A stretch of 52,282 nt of DNA from Flavobacteriales bacterium (GTDB lineage Bacteria; Bacteroidota; Bacteroidia; Flavobacteriales_E; Vicingaceae), in NCBI GenBank assembly GCA_018608405.1, contig JABAZP010000026.1:1-52282 (forward strand). Direction: 5' to 3'. Position 1 is the first letter of the stretch. Every line of letters starts with the position of its first letter. Under the pieces are notes generated by a model. It was not told where the DNA came from. It was given only the letters and a program-made list of their open reading frames with translations, and searched no databases. Position numbers and translations under genes: made by a program. This document shows, piece after piece, positions 1 through 8,420 of this stretch.

Positions 1-73
1 TTCAAAAAAATGAAATAAGCGTTACTTCTACTATTCTCAAAAAAATCAACATCACAACACTGCAGAAATTATT

Positions 74-538
74 CTAGTTGTTATCAAAATTTTTCAATTC
101 TTTAAACGATCTCGCCGTAAGTTGCAGCAAGAAATTCGCGAATGCCTCTATGTCTCTCTTTTGATGCAGATCTTCTTTGGTCTTTTGTTTCTCAATCTCT
201 AATAGAATGTTTGCCATTTTTTCGAGATTCTCTAGGCGCCTTTTGGTCCCATCTTTCCATTTCTCGAGCTCGGCATAAAAATAACGCTTGCGATCACCAA
301 GAATGGTTTTAGCATTAACATGTCCTAAAAGCATTAGCGTATTCAATGAGGTACTGGTTACACTTTTACTAATATTCAATGCACTCTGAATTTCTTGAAA
401 TGAAAGTTCAGGTCGATTTACAACGGTCAGTAACGCATATATTCGGGATGCAACTGGAGACAAACCAGACTGCTCGATAATTTGCCCGTAATCTTCTATT
501 AGTATTTTTTGTGGTTCTGTTAATTGTATCGAAATCAT
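74..538 (-). CDS. GbsR/MarR-family transcriptional regulator
   Basis: A 154-residue DNA-binding protein of the GbsR branch of the MarR superfamily. The N-terminal half reads as a winged helix-turn-helix: 'SPVASRIYALL', then 'LSFQEIQSALNISKSVTS' as the probable recognition segment, then 'GDRKRYFYAEL' as the wing. The C-terminal half is helical and charged and probably forms the dimer interface. I chose the ATG at 538. A longer reading from a TTG at 562 would begin inside the -7 promoter element at 560-567, so it cannot be translated from that promoter. The gene has its own promoter and no same-strand neighbour upstream except the IS remnant. Target genes are not evident; family members often control osmolyte or membrane functions, but nothing here shows that. 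Confidence 0.8.
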   Translation of the reverse strand: MISIQLTEPQKILIEDYGQIIEQSGLSPVASRIYALLTVVNRPELSFQEIQSALNISKSVTSTSLNTLMLLGHVNAKTILGDRKRYFYAELEKWKDGTKRRLENLEKMANILLEIEKQKTKEDLHQKRDIEAFANFLLQLTARSFKELKNFDNN

Positions 539-559
539 TTTGGTCAATAATTTAGACAG

Positions 560-591
560 CAAAGATACTCTTCAAGGAAATAAACAGCAAA
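560..591 (-). promoter_or_regulatory. Bacteroidota-type promoter of the GbsR-like regulator
   Basis: On the minus strand TTTG (588-591) is followed by a 20-base spacer and TATCTTTG (560-567). This fits the Bacteroidetes primary sigma consensus TTTG-N17-20-TAnnTTTG. It lies about 21 bases upstream of the ATG at 538 and so also decides the start codon. Confidence 0.6.
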
Positions 592-692
592 TTATTACTT
601 AGTCGTTCCTTAATAATGGGCTATTTTATTTAGGTAAAACAAGATTTTAAACTTTTGGCATAATTCAAAAATTTGTATATCCGCTATTAGAC

Positions 693-992
693 CTAAGGTT
701 TCATAATTGATGCAACTATCAATCTATCAAACAGTTTCTCTCCAAAATACCGTCTGTTTAGTTTGTAAACGAACTCATTGAGGTACAATTGAAGGTATTT
801 CCCTTTTATTTTATGATAGTTTCCTAAGAAATTTCGTTTGGCATTGCTGATGAGAATATGAACCCACTTCAGAGTTTCAATTGTAGTTTCCTTATTCGAC
901 TTTTCAGTAACATGCAACTCTACAAGGTTTGCAATATCAATATAGGAAGTGCTTTTGTCTGAAAACACGATGCTTTTCTCGTCTAATGTCCT
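693..992 (-). pseudogene. IS1595/ISXO2-type transposase, C-terminal remnant
   Basis: An open frame reading LDEKSIVFSDKS..., then 'WVHILISNAKRNFLGNYHKI' and 'YLQLYLNEFVYKLNRRYFG', the hallmark end of ISXO2-like DDE transposases (IS1595 family). It encodes about 100 residues of a protein usually near 300 long. The zinc-ribbon N-terminus and the first catalytic acidic residues are absent. A GTG at 968 could start translation, but codons homologous to the family continue upstream to about 992, where a stop appears and the IS110 left end begins. No other part of this transposase is found on the far side of the IS110 element, so the insertion or a later deletion removed it. The sequence around 658-686 could be an outer IS end, but I cannot match it to a second terminal repeat. 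Confidence 0.8.
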
Positions 993-999
993 TTAGATT

Positions 1000-1180
1000 T
1001 GAACCTATGAATTTAGAGGAGTAAAAAAGAATGGGGTGAACTTTCATTTTGTCTAGGCTCGAGGCCTATAGCGTGTATCAGTCCCCATTCTTTTAATTGT
1101 TGCCAAGAACTATTTAGAATTGTAGCTCTCAATAGCTGTTAAAGGTCTTAGTTAAAAGCAACTTCATTTAAAACACTAAA
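1000..1180 (+). ncRNA. Candidate IS110 bridge RNA in the element's left end
   Basis: The non-coding stretch before the transposase holds strong RNA structure. A 12-bp perfect stem pairs 1025-1036 (aaaagaatgggg) with 1083-1094. The enclosed loop contains a further 5-bp hairpin (1054-1058 with 1064-1068). A second imperfect hairpin follows at about 1109-1140 (aactatt with aata..gtt). IS110 elements are known to transcribe a bridge RNA from this location, with a target-binding loop followed by a donor-binding loop. Two successive looped stems between element end and CDS fit that arrangement. Assigning individual guide bases is not possible without the exact element ends and an empty site. The RNA limits are approximate. 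Confidence 0.5.
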
Positions 1181-1199
1181 ATATGAAATTAAGAAATCC

Positions 1200-2174
1200 T
1201 TGGGTATTGATGTTTCAAAAAGTACTATCGATGCGCACATATTTGTTAAGAAGGTTAGCTCGACGTTTTGTAATAATAACAAAGGGTTTAGGAAGCTTTT
1301 TACATGGTTAAAAACAAATAAAATCAACTTAAGCGAGTTAATAATTTGCTTCGAACATACCGGTATTTACTCTGTTCGATTGTCACTATTTCTAGAGTCT
1401 AAGAACCGGCCTTACTGCGTAATTCCAGGAATGGAAATTAAGAAATCCTTGGGTATGGTGAGAGGTAAAAATGATAGTGTAGACACTATTAGGATAGCGG
1501 ATTACACTTATTTAAGAAGAGAAAAATTAACTCCTTTTAAAATGCCTTCGGGCAGTATTCAGAAACTTCAAAAGTTAAATACTTTGAGAACTAAATTAGT
1601 AACACACAGAGCGAGTTACATTAGCAATATGAAAGAGTCGAAAGAGATTTTTGTGATGTCAGAAAATGAAATTTTCTTTAAAGTTCAAGAGTCAATGAAA
1701 CAAAAACTGGACAAGGAAATAAGAAAAGTTAATGAGGAAATATTAAAGATAATTACAGAAGATGAGGAGCTTAAGAAAACGTACAATTTACTAAATACAA
1801 TTAGTGGCATTGGACCTGTCTTAGCGGTAAACTTTATAATTATCACTAACGGCTTCAAAACTTTTACGGATAGCAGAAAATTTGCTTGTTATTGTGGCAT
1901 AGTGCCGTTCAACTATCAATCTGGGACTTCGGTTAGATCTGCATCTAAGGTGAGTCATTATGCTGATAAGAAGATGAAGTCGTTGTTGAACCTAGCAGCT
2001 TTTTCTGCCATCCAGTACAGCTCAGAGATGAAGATTTTTTACGAACGGAGAGTTAAGGAAGGGAAAAGCAAAATGAGCACAATAAACATTGTTAGAAATA
2101 AAATTGTACATCGAGCCTTTGCGGTAGTAAAAAGAGGAACTCCTTATGTAGAGTTAAGTAAGCATGCGGCATAA
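1200..2174 (+). CDS. IS110-family transposase/recombinase
   Basis: A 324-residue recombinase joining a RuvC-like N-terminal domain to a Transposase_20 C-terminal domain. Visible residues: Asp in 'GIDVSKSTIDAHIF', Glu in 'CFEHTGIYS', the acidic pair in 'GKNDSVDTIRIADY', and the C-terminal 'SGIGPVLAV' and 'CGIVPFNYQSGTSV', the last carrying the candidate nucleophilic serine. These match the DEDD-plus-Ser design. Translation as given starts at a TTG. The frame continues upstream through E-I-K-K-S-L, and an ATG at 1183 lies one base out of frame. One extra A after it (atgaaaattaag) would give MKIKKSLGIDVSK, a typical start, so the gene may have lost one base there or may initiate at TTG. The core domains are complete. 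Confidence 0.85.
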   Translation: MGIDVSKSTIDAHIFVKKVSSTFCNNNKGFRKLFTWLKTNKINLSELIICFEHTGIYSVRLSLFLESKNRPYCVIPGMEIKKSLGMVRGKNDSVDTIRIADYTYLRREKLTPFKMPSGSIQKLQKLNTLRTKLVTHRASYISNMKESKEIFVMSENEIFFKVQESMKQKLDKEIRKVNEEILKIITEDEELKKTYNLLNTISGIGPVLAVNFIIITNGFKTFTDSRKFACYCGIVPFNYQSGTSVRSASKVSHYADKKMKSLLNLAAFSAIQYSSEMKIFYERRVKEGKSKMSTINIVRNKIVHRAFAVVKRGTPYVELSKHAA

Positions 2175-2180
2175 ATAACT

Positions 2181-2228
2181 CTTCAATAACAAGTCGTTGG
2201 TTTTAAAACCAACGACTTGTTATTGAAG
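2181..2228. repeat. Perfect 48-bp palindrome after the transposase
   Basis: The 24-base arm 2181-2204 (beginning cttcaataac) is the exact reverse complement of 2205-2228, with no spacer. It begins six bases past the transposase stop. As RNA it would fold into a very long hairpin that could end transposase transcription. As DNA it could extrude a cruciform or mark the element's right end. An imperfect inverted repeat follows at 2231-2244 with 2271-2282. Confidence 0.9.
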
Positions 2229-2388
2229 TTCGGATGAGAGAAATACAAATTTCTATAGAAAACAAAAACTATTTCTCATTCGACATTGAATAAAATTTAA
2301 GTAATTAATAATTTGCAAAATAAATAAACTCTAAAATTTGGTAGAGTCTTAGAATACCTTTACCGTAAATTGGACTATTTTAATTACT

Positions 2389-2734
2389 CTAATAGTGTTT
2401 CATCGCCAAATCAAACACCTCATTTACGGTTTTGATGGAAATATCCTGTCCTGAATCAATGTACAGCAATTTAAATCGTTTTCGGTCTCCTTGAAAAAGT
2501 GCAGGATGCTCAATTTTATTCCCCGCAGCAATTGAGATATAGGGTTGATTCGTTTTTTTTGTCTTTCCACAAATAGCAAAACATTTTACCATTAACCATA
2601 AAAAAAGGCAGGCCGTATTTAAAGGCTTCGGTTATGTTGCAATCATATGCCAGAATAATATCTCGTAGCGTTAAAAAACAGGAACGATTAGGCTCCTCTT
2701 GCCGAAGATAAAAATTGTCGAGTTCAGGAAGCAC
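2389..2734 (-). pseudogene. DUF1801-family protein gene, frameshifted in an A8 run
   Basis: Two overlapping frames together encode one DUF1801 (YdhG-like) protein of about 114 residues. The first frame begins MLPELDNFYLRQEEPNRS and reads correctly to 'GKMFCYLWKDKK'. The second continues 'TNQPYISIAAGNKIEHP' to 'VFDLAMKHY'. The switch falls at a run of eight T on the + strand (2553-2560, eight A in the mRNA). Removing one base restores a 345-base gene, so one base was inserted. The T9SS gene downstream starts 2 bases after this gene's start side, on the same strand and upstream in transcription. DUF1801 function is poorly defined. It could be a recent pseudogene, a slippage-controlled gene or a sequencing error. 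Confidence 0.8.
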
Positions 2735-2736
2735 AA

Positions 2737-4440
2737 TTAGTTTTTTACTATTTTGACAACCTTTCGTTCTGTTGAATTTAGTAGCAGCTCAACAAAATAA
2801 ATTCCAGCTGGACCTTCTAAAACTGTTTCTAAGAATTGCACGTTGTCGTAGTTGTGCTCTTGCTTTAACCTTCCTTGCTGATCGTAAATCTTTATCTCTA
2901 CAATTTTGTGCTCTTCTTCAAATTCGACTCTTATCCGAGCTCGACTCGGATTTGGATATACTTTTATATTAGCATCATTTTCTTCAATTAACTCAAGTAA
3001 ACCGACCAAAGGCGAAGGGTTGTGCTTCTGAATAAAAATATCAGACTGCCCAATGGAGGTCCTATTATTTACTAATGCGGATGGATCAAAATCTACGATT
3101 CCTGCAAAACTTCCTACTGTGTACAAATTATCTAACACATCAACAAATATGCGACTCGCAGTACTTGCTGCATTGCCAGTAAATTGTTGCACCCAGCCAA
3201 AACCACCCGACGTGTCTAATTGGTAGATGTAATGGTCGTAATTGCTTTGTGCCACTAAGTTAAATGAAGCGGTAGTGTCGGGGTCAAAATCTACGGTATC
3301 TCTAAAAAGACCGGTTACATGCACCTTGTCTAAATTATCGATTGCAACATCTATAACTTGATCGTCTCCTACTCCACCTACACTGTTTACCCAATTGAAA
3401 TTACCTGAGGAAGTTAATTGTAAAATAAACCCATCTGTATTGCTCGCCGTTAACTGATTCAGGCCTATACCAGGATTAAAATCGCAAGTGCCTTCAAAAG
3501 CCCCTACAAGGTATACCTTGCCGGCTCCATCGACGTCAGCGGCAAGAATTGCATCTGCACCACTACCTCCTACTTTTTTCACCCAACTAAAGTTTAGGCT
3601 GCTATCTAATTTTAGAATAAAAGCATCAGATAAACCTGAAGAAGTTAAGGTATCTATTGCACTTGACGAATTAAAATCTACCTGAGATTCAAAACTGCCG
3701 CTAACTAATAAATGACCTTGGTTATCCGATTTTAAGTCCGTGCAAAAATCTGAACCTACCCCACCGAAAGTAGAAACAGACTTGAAGTCACCTGCAAGAC
3801 CCAGCTTTAACACAAAAGCATCTTGAAGCCCATTCCCCCCAATTTGCTGAACTCCTACTCCCGGATCAAAATCTACACTTCCTTGGAAACTACCTGCAAT
3901 AAAAACATTTGAATCCCGCCCAATCAGTATACTAGACGCATAATCGACACCGGCACCGCCAATGCCCTTTGCCCAAATAAAATTACCCCAATTATCATAC
4001 TTAGCAACAAATATATCTCCTTGAGGATCTGTTGAAATAAGGTCAAAATTATTCGATGTGGGATTAAAGTCCGCTGTATCTGAGAACAATCCTGTAATGT
4101 AAAAATTATTTTGTGCATCTGTTGCAACTGCTTTCACTTGTATGCTACCATGTCCTCCAATGTGCCTAAGCCAAACCAATTGACCTCCGGCTGTTTGCTT
4201 GACAATAAAACAATCTCCTCTTTGTGGGTACATGTTATAACTAATGCCTCTCCAAGTAAAACTTGCGGTATCATTGACTAAGCCTGCAGTTATAATATCT
4301 CCATTAAAATCTTGCGTAATTGCTGTGGCTCGGTCTTGTGCTATAGAACCAAAATTAAGCACCCATGAGTTAGCTTGTGCACTGCTTTGGAACGAAAGCA
4401 ATACTCCAAACATGAATAAAATAAGCCTGAAATAATTCAT
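2737..4440 (-). CDS. Secreted SBBP beta-propeller protein with T9SS type A sorting domain
   Basis: A 567-residue secreted protein. Residues 1-23 form a signal peptide ending SSAQA. The body consists of about seven imperfect repeats of roughly 55 residues following the pattern 'D...GxFxxxVDFDP...D.FxLKLxxxGxFxWVxxxGGxGxD', the SBBP (beta-propeller) repeat. From about residue 490 comes 'IKVYPNPSRARIRVEF' and a final beta-rich segment ending 'ERKVVKIVKN', a type A C-terminal domain recognised by the T9SS. The protein is therefore expected to be exported and attached to, or released from, the cell surface. It lies 23 bases downstream of gapA on the same strand and may be read from the gapA promoter. 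No catalytic residues are evident; a binding or adhesion role is likely but unproven. Confidence 0.88.
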   Translation of the reverse strand: MNYFRLILFMFGVLLSFQSSAQANSWVLNFGSIAQDRATAITQDFNGDIITAGLVNDTASFTWRGISYNMYPQRGDCFIVKQTAGGQLVWLRHIGGHGSIQVKAVATDAQNNFYITGLFSDTADFNPTSNNFDLISTDPQGDIFVAKYDNWGNFIWAKGIGGAGVDYASSILIGRDSNVFIAGSFQGSVDFDPGVGVQQIGGNGLQDAFVLKLGLAGDFKSVSTFGGVGSDFCTDLKSDNQGHLLVSGSFESQVDFNSSSAIDTLTSSGLSDAFILKLDSSLNFSWVKKVGGSGADAILAADVDGAGKVYLVGAFEGTCDFNPGIGLNQLTASNTDGFILQLTSSGNFNWVNSVGGVGDDQVIDVAIDNLDKVHVTGLFRDTVDFDPDTTASFNLVAQSNYDHYIYQLDTSGGFGWVQQFTGNAASTASRIFVDVLDNLYTVGSFAGIVDFDPSALVNNRTSIGQSDIFIQKHNPSPLVGLLELIEENDANIKVYPNPSRARIRVEFEEEHKIVEIKIYDQQGRLKQEHNYDNVQFLETVLEGPAGIYFVELLLNSTERKVVKIVKN

Positions 4441-4463
4441 TCTACCTAAAATTACAAAATAGC

Positions 4464-5456
<993 letters not shown>

Positions 5457-5474
5457 TTATTTATTTAATACCAT

Positions 5475-5482
5475 CAAAGGTA
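5475..5482 (-). promoter_or_regulatory. -7 element upstream of gapA
   Basis: The minus strand reads TACCTTTG, a full match to TAnnTTTG, 22 bases before the gapA ATG. A TTTA about 19 bases further upstream is a weak -33 match. Confidence 0.45.
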
Positions 5483-5582
5483 AGATTAGAAAGCAATCCT
5501 TAAAGCAGCGGGTTGCCCTCATTTTAAAATTTTTACCCTGTTGTTAGCATAGAACACCAAAAATGTATTTTTGATTAAGACG

Positions 5583-5626
5583 GAAAAAAAGGGCACAAAA
5601 AAAGGAGTTGCAGTTGCAACTCCTTT
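5583..5626 (-). terminator. Intrinsic terminator after rpmH
   Basis: A stem of aaaggagttgc pairing with gcaactccttt (5601-5626) is followed on the minus strand by a T-rich tract (5583-5600). It lies 22 bases past the rpmH stop and separates rpmH from gapA. Confidence 0.75.
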
Positions 5627-5647
5627 CAAAAATTGTATGTAAAGTTC

Positions 5648-5800
5648 TTACGCTCTTGATTCAGCAGAAACAGTTAAACTCTTTCTACCCTTCGCTCTTC
5701 TCCTTGCTAAAACTTTTCTACCATTTGCAGACGCCATTCTAGTTCTGAATCCGTGCTTGTTTCTTCTCTTTCTTTTCGAAGGTTGGTATGTTCTTTTCAT
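5648..5800 (-). CDS. rpmH: 50S ribosomal protein L34
   Basis: A 50-residue very basic protein beginning [19 protein letters not shown] and continuing '[18 protein letters not shown]', the unmistakable L34 sequence, ending [10 protein letters not shown]. It is part of the large ribosomal subunit. The ATG at 5800 lies 31 bases downstream of a near-perfect Bacteroidota promoter, and an intrinsic terminator follows the stop, so it appears to be a single-gene unit. rnpA and dnaA, the neighbours of rpmH in many bacteria, are absent here, as is usual in Bacteroidota. Confidence 0.97.
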   Translation of the reverse strand: MKRTYQPSKRKRRNKHGFRTRMASANGRKVLARRRAKGRKSLTVSAESRA

Positions 5801-5831
5801 TGCTGTTTCTTTTTTCGTTTAAAACGGGTGA

Positions 5832-5862
5832 CAAAAGTAGGATTTAAAAATCATTCTCCAAA
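5832..5862 (-). promoter_or_regulatory. Promoter of rpmH
   Basis: On the minus strand TTTG (5859-5862) is followed by 19 bases and TACTTTTG (5832-5839). Both boxes match the Bacteroidota consensus exactly. Confidence 0.7.
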
Positions 5863-5889
5863 CACCTACAAGTATTTTTTTTCTGCGAG

Positions 5890-5917
5890 TTTTAGGCTTA
5901 TTGAATGGTTAATTTTG
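5890..5917 (+). promoter_or_regulatory. Probable promoter of the ABC exporter gene
   Basis: TAATTTTG (5910-5917) matches TAnnTTTG, with a T-rich TTTT about 17 bases upstream in place of TTTG. It is 15 bases before the ATG at 5933 and so supports that start over the longer reading frame. Confidence 0.45.
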
Positions 5918-5932
5918 TCCAAAAAAAAATTC

Positions 5933-7723
5933 ATGGCAAAATTCGGAAGAAGAAGTCAAAAAGAGAGCGATGAACCCAAGAAAAAGGTGAGCAAAGAGGC
6001 TTTAAAAAAGAGTCTGCGTTTGTTTAAGTATGTAAAACCTTATTCTGGAACTTTTGCTATTGGGCTTGTATTCTTGTTGTTAAGCAGTTTAGCCTCGATG
6101 GTATTCCCATATTTTACAGGCCAATTGGTGGACGCTGCTAAGTCTGATTTAGTAGAAGACATTAACAAAATTGCCTTAATTTTATTGGGCGTCTTCTTTC
6201 TGAATGCCGTTTTCTCATTCTTTCGAATCTATCTTTTTGCCATTGTTACTCAAAAAACATTAGCCGCACTTAGACAGGCCACCTACAACCACTTGGTAAA
6301 ATTAAAGATGGCTTTTTATAGCGAACGACGAGTTGGCGAATTGACCAGTAGAATTTCTTCGGACATTTCTTTGCTTCAAGAAACCTTGACAACTACTATT
6401 GCCGAGTTTTTAAGACAAATACTGGTTATATCTATTGGAATTGGCTTGCTCACCTACATATCAGGAAAACTTACCTTACTCATGTTGGCTTTGGTTCCTG
6501 TCGTAATTGTTATTGCTATAATTTTTGGTAAAAAAATCAAAGGACTCTCCAAAGAAGCTCAGGACAAAATTGCGGACTCGAACGTAATTGTGGAAGAAAC
6601 ACTTCAAGGAATTGCAACAGTAAAAGCATTTGTGAATGAAGCGTTTGAGTATTTGAGGTATAAAAAGAAGACAGACGATGTAATTGCCATCTCTTTAAAA
6701 GCCGCCATTTGGCGAGGGGCTTTTGCTTCCTTCATTATCTTTTGTCTTTTTGGTTCCATTGTAGCAGTTATTTGGTACGGCGTAATTTTAGTGCAAGAGG
6801 GTCAATTAAGCGTAGGAGACTTATTTACGTTCATCCTTTATTCCGTTTTTGTTGGAGCCTCTTTGGGTGGCATTGCCGATTTATATTCTCAACTGCAAAA
6901 AGCGATTGGTGCCACAGAAAACTTGCTAGAGATTTTAGATGAAGATCAAGAATCTTCAGCAGACACCAAAAAAGAGGATAAAGAAGTTAAACTCGGAACA
7001 GTTGCTTTTGAGAATGTTTCTTTTGCTTATCCTAGTAGAAACGATGTTTCTGTTTTAAGTGATTTGAGTTTTACTGTTGCAAGCGGTCAGCAGGTGGCGC
7101 TTGTTGGTCCTTCCGGAGCGGGAAAAACAACGATTACGGCATTATTGCTAAAGTTCTATGACATCAGTTCTGGTGCTATTTTAATCGATGGCAGCAATAT
7201 AGAAAGCTACAAATTAGATCAACTTCGATCTTCAATGGCGATTGTGCCGCAAGATGTTGTGCTTTTTGGAGGAACCATTTACGAAAACATCTTATATGGC
7301 GATCCAAAGGCAACTAATGAACAAGTTCGAGCGGCTGCCAAAAAAGCAAATGCCTTGGAGTTTATTGAAGAGTTCCCAGAACAATTTGAAACTTTAGTTG
7401 GTGAACGTGGGGTACAACTTTCGGGTGGTCAACGGCAACGAATTGCCATTGCTCGAGCGATTTTAAAGAATCCTAAAATATTAATTCTAGATGAGGCGAC
7501 TAGTGCATTAGATTCTAAATCCGAAAACTTGGTACAAGAAGCCTTGGACGAGTTAATGAAAGGAAGAACCTCCATTGTAATTGCTCACCGTTTGTCAACC
7601 ATTAAAAAAGCAGACAAAATTGTGGTTTTAAAGGAAGGAAAAGTTGCGGAAAGTGGGACACATGAGGAGCTGATCATGAAAGAAGGTGGATTGTATAGAG
7701 ATTTGAAAACCCTGCAGGTATAG
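5933..7723 (+). CDS. MsbA-like ABC exporter (fused membrane and ATPase domains)
   Basis: A 596-residue half-transporter that works as a homodimer in the inner membrane. Residues about 30-310 hold six membrane segments of the ABC type-I exporter fold. The ATPase follows, with Walker A 'GPSGAGKT' (about 392-399), Q-loop 'VPQDVVLFG', signature 'LSGGQRQR' (about 496), Walker B 'ILILDEATSALD' (about 516) and switch His in 'AHRLST' (about 550). The frame is open upstream to 5753 but that part overlaps rpmH and reads as shadow. The ATG at 5933 (MAKFGRRSQK) fits family length and the promoter. The substrate is not decidable; lipid A core flippase or drug/lipid efflux are both possible. No partner gene is adjacent. 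Confidence 0.93.
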   Translation: MAKFGRRSQKESDEPKKKVSKEALKKSLRLFKYVKPYSGTFAIGLVFLLLSSLASMVFPYFTGQLVDAAKSDLVEDINKIALILLGVFFLNAVFSFFRIYLFAIVTQKTLAALRQATYNHLVKLKMAFYSERRVGELTSRISSDISLLQETLTTTIAEFLRQILVISIGIGLLTYISGKLTLLMLALVPVVIVIAIIFGKKIKGLSKEAQDKIADSNVIVEETLQGIATVKAFVNEAFEYLRYKKKTDDVIAISLKAAIWRGAFASFIIFCLFGSIVAVIWYGVILVQEGQLSVGDLFTFILYSVFVGASLGGIADLYSQLQKAIGATENLLEILDEDQESSADTKKEDKEVKLGTVAFENVSFAYPSRNDVSVLSDLSFTVASGQQVALVGPSGAGKTTITALLLKFYDISSGAILIDGSNIESYKLDQLRSSMAIVPQDVVLFGGTIYENILYGDPKATNEQVRAAAKKANALEFIEEFPEQFETLVGERGVQLSGGQRQRIAIARAILKNPKILILDEATSALDSKSENLVQEALDELMKGRTSIVIAHRLSTIKKADKIVVLKEGKVAESGTHEELIMKEGGLYRDLKTLQV

Positions 7724-7796
7724 AGAATTACGAATTTTTCAATTACGAATAAGGTAACTGTTCGGTCTTTAATCGTTAACCCGCATTCGTAATTCT
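7724..7796. repeat. Inverted repeat at a convergent gene junction
   Basis: agaattacgaat (7724-7735) is the exact reverse complement of 7785-7796, with an extra aattacgaat copy at 7741-7750. It fills the gap between the ABC exporter stop and the stop of the minus-strand gene, so it may terminate transcription from both sides. The same core recurs at 51358-51502. Confidence 0.6.
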
Positions 7797-8364
7797 AAAC
7801 CCCTAGCCGTTTCACCACCAAACTCTCTACCTTTTGAAACATGGTTTGGGGAGTAAAAAGCCTCCAGTTTAACTCGTCCAGTTCTCCTCCAGCTACCAAG
7901 TAGTAATCTATATTGGCTTCTGCAAAATCAGCCATTACATGCTCTCTAAAATTGATGAATGCAATCCAGCCGTCTTCTACATCCTCGAACCATTCTTCGT
8001 AATAAGAATCATCTGAGGCATGGTAATTCAATACATTCTCGCCAATCATGATGAACTTGTCAATGCCTTCGCCGACCAACTCGTCAATAATATTTCGCTT
8101 TAAAAACATGATGTCATTGTACAGTAAATCGTTCCACTCGCCAATCATCTCAATGGTGGCAAACCCCTGATCATAATCAACATACAATATTTTAATGTAG
8201 AGGGTAGGCGATTCAATTTCATCCCATTGCGGGTGAATCACATGATCGTAAATGGCATGAGTAAACTCAAACTCGCTGTAAATTCTACCGTAAAATGGCG
8301 AACGTTCATCTTCTGATGCGATGTAATAATCTCTCCAATTATAATGTGGTTCAATTGCGTGCAT
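7795..8364 (-). CDS. Conserved hypothetical protein, acidic
   Basis: I do not recognise a named family. The 189-residue protein begins MHAIEPHYNWRDYYIASED and is rich in Asp, Glu and Tyr, with no signal peptide or membrane segment. Segments such as 'NIIDELVGEGIDKFIMIGEN', 'EWFEDVEDGWIAFINFREH' and 'IDYYLVAGGELDELNWR' look like alternating strands and helices of a compact cytoplasmic domain. It lies 56 bases downstream of murQ on the same strand, with no clear promoter between, so it may be the last gene of the marC-aminopeptidase-murQ unit. Function unknown. Confidence 0.75.
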   Translation of the reverse strand: MHAIEPHYNWRDYYIASEDERSPFYGRIYSEFEFTHAIYDHVIHPQWDEIESPTLYIKILYVDYDQGFATIEMIGEWNDLLYNDIMFLKRNIIDELVGEGIDKFIMIGENVLNYHASDDSYYEEWFEDVEDGWIAFINFREHVMADFAEANIDYYLVAGGELDELNWRLFTPQTMFQKVESLVVKRLGV

Positions 8365-8420
8365 TTCTTTTTTGAGAAATTAAATGTTAGAGAAAAGAAA
8401 CAAGACTTTAACGTAAGAGT

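Larger units (their letters stand above)
993..2228 (+). mobile_element. IS110-family insertion sequence (approximate ends)
   Basis: One transposase gene with a roughly 200-base non-coding left end and a short right end ending in a perfect palindrome. The left limit is where the reading frame of the IS1595 remnant stops matching its family (about 992). The right limit is set provisionally at the end of the palindrome (2228); an imperfect hairpin at 2231-2282 might also belong to the element. IS110 elements have no terminal inverted repeats or clear target duplications, so the ends cannot be fixed from one copy. A long left end and short right end fits the IS110 subgroup rather than IS1111, whose non-coding RNA lies on the right. 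Confidence 0.7.

Noticed and set aside
1025..1094. Riboswitch
   Set aside because: The stem does not match any known riboswitch fold and lies in an IS110 left end, where a bridge RNA is the better explanation.
5753..5932. N-terminal extension of the ABC exporter
   Set aside because: It overlaps rpmH on the other strand, has no family similarity, and the promoter box at 5910-5917 lies inside it.
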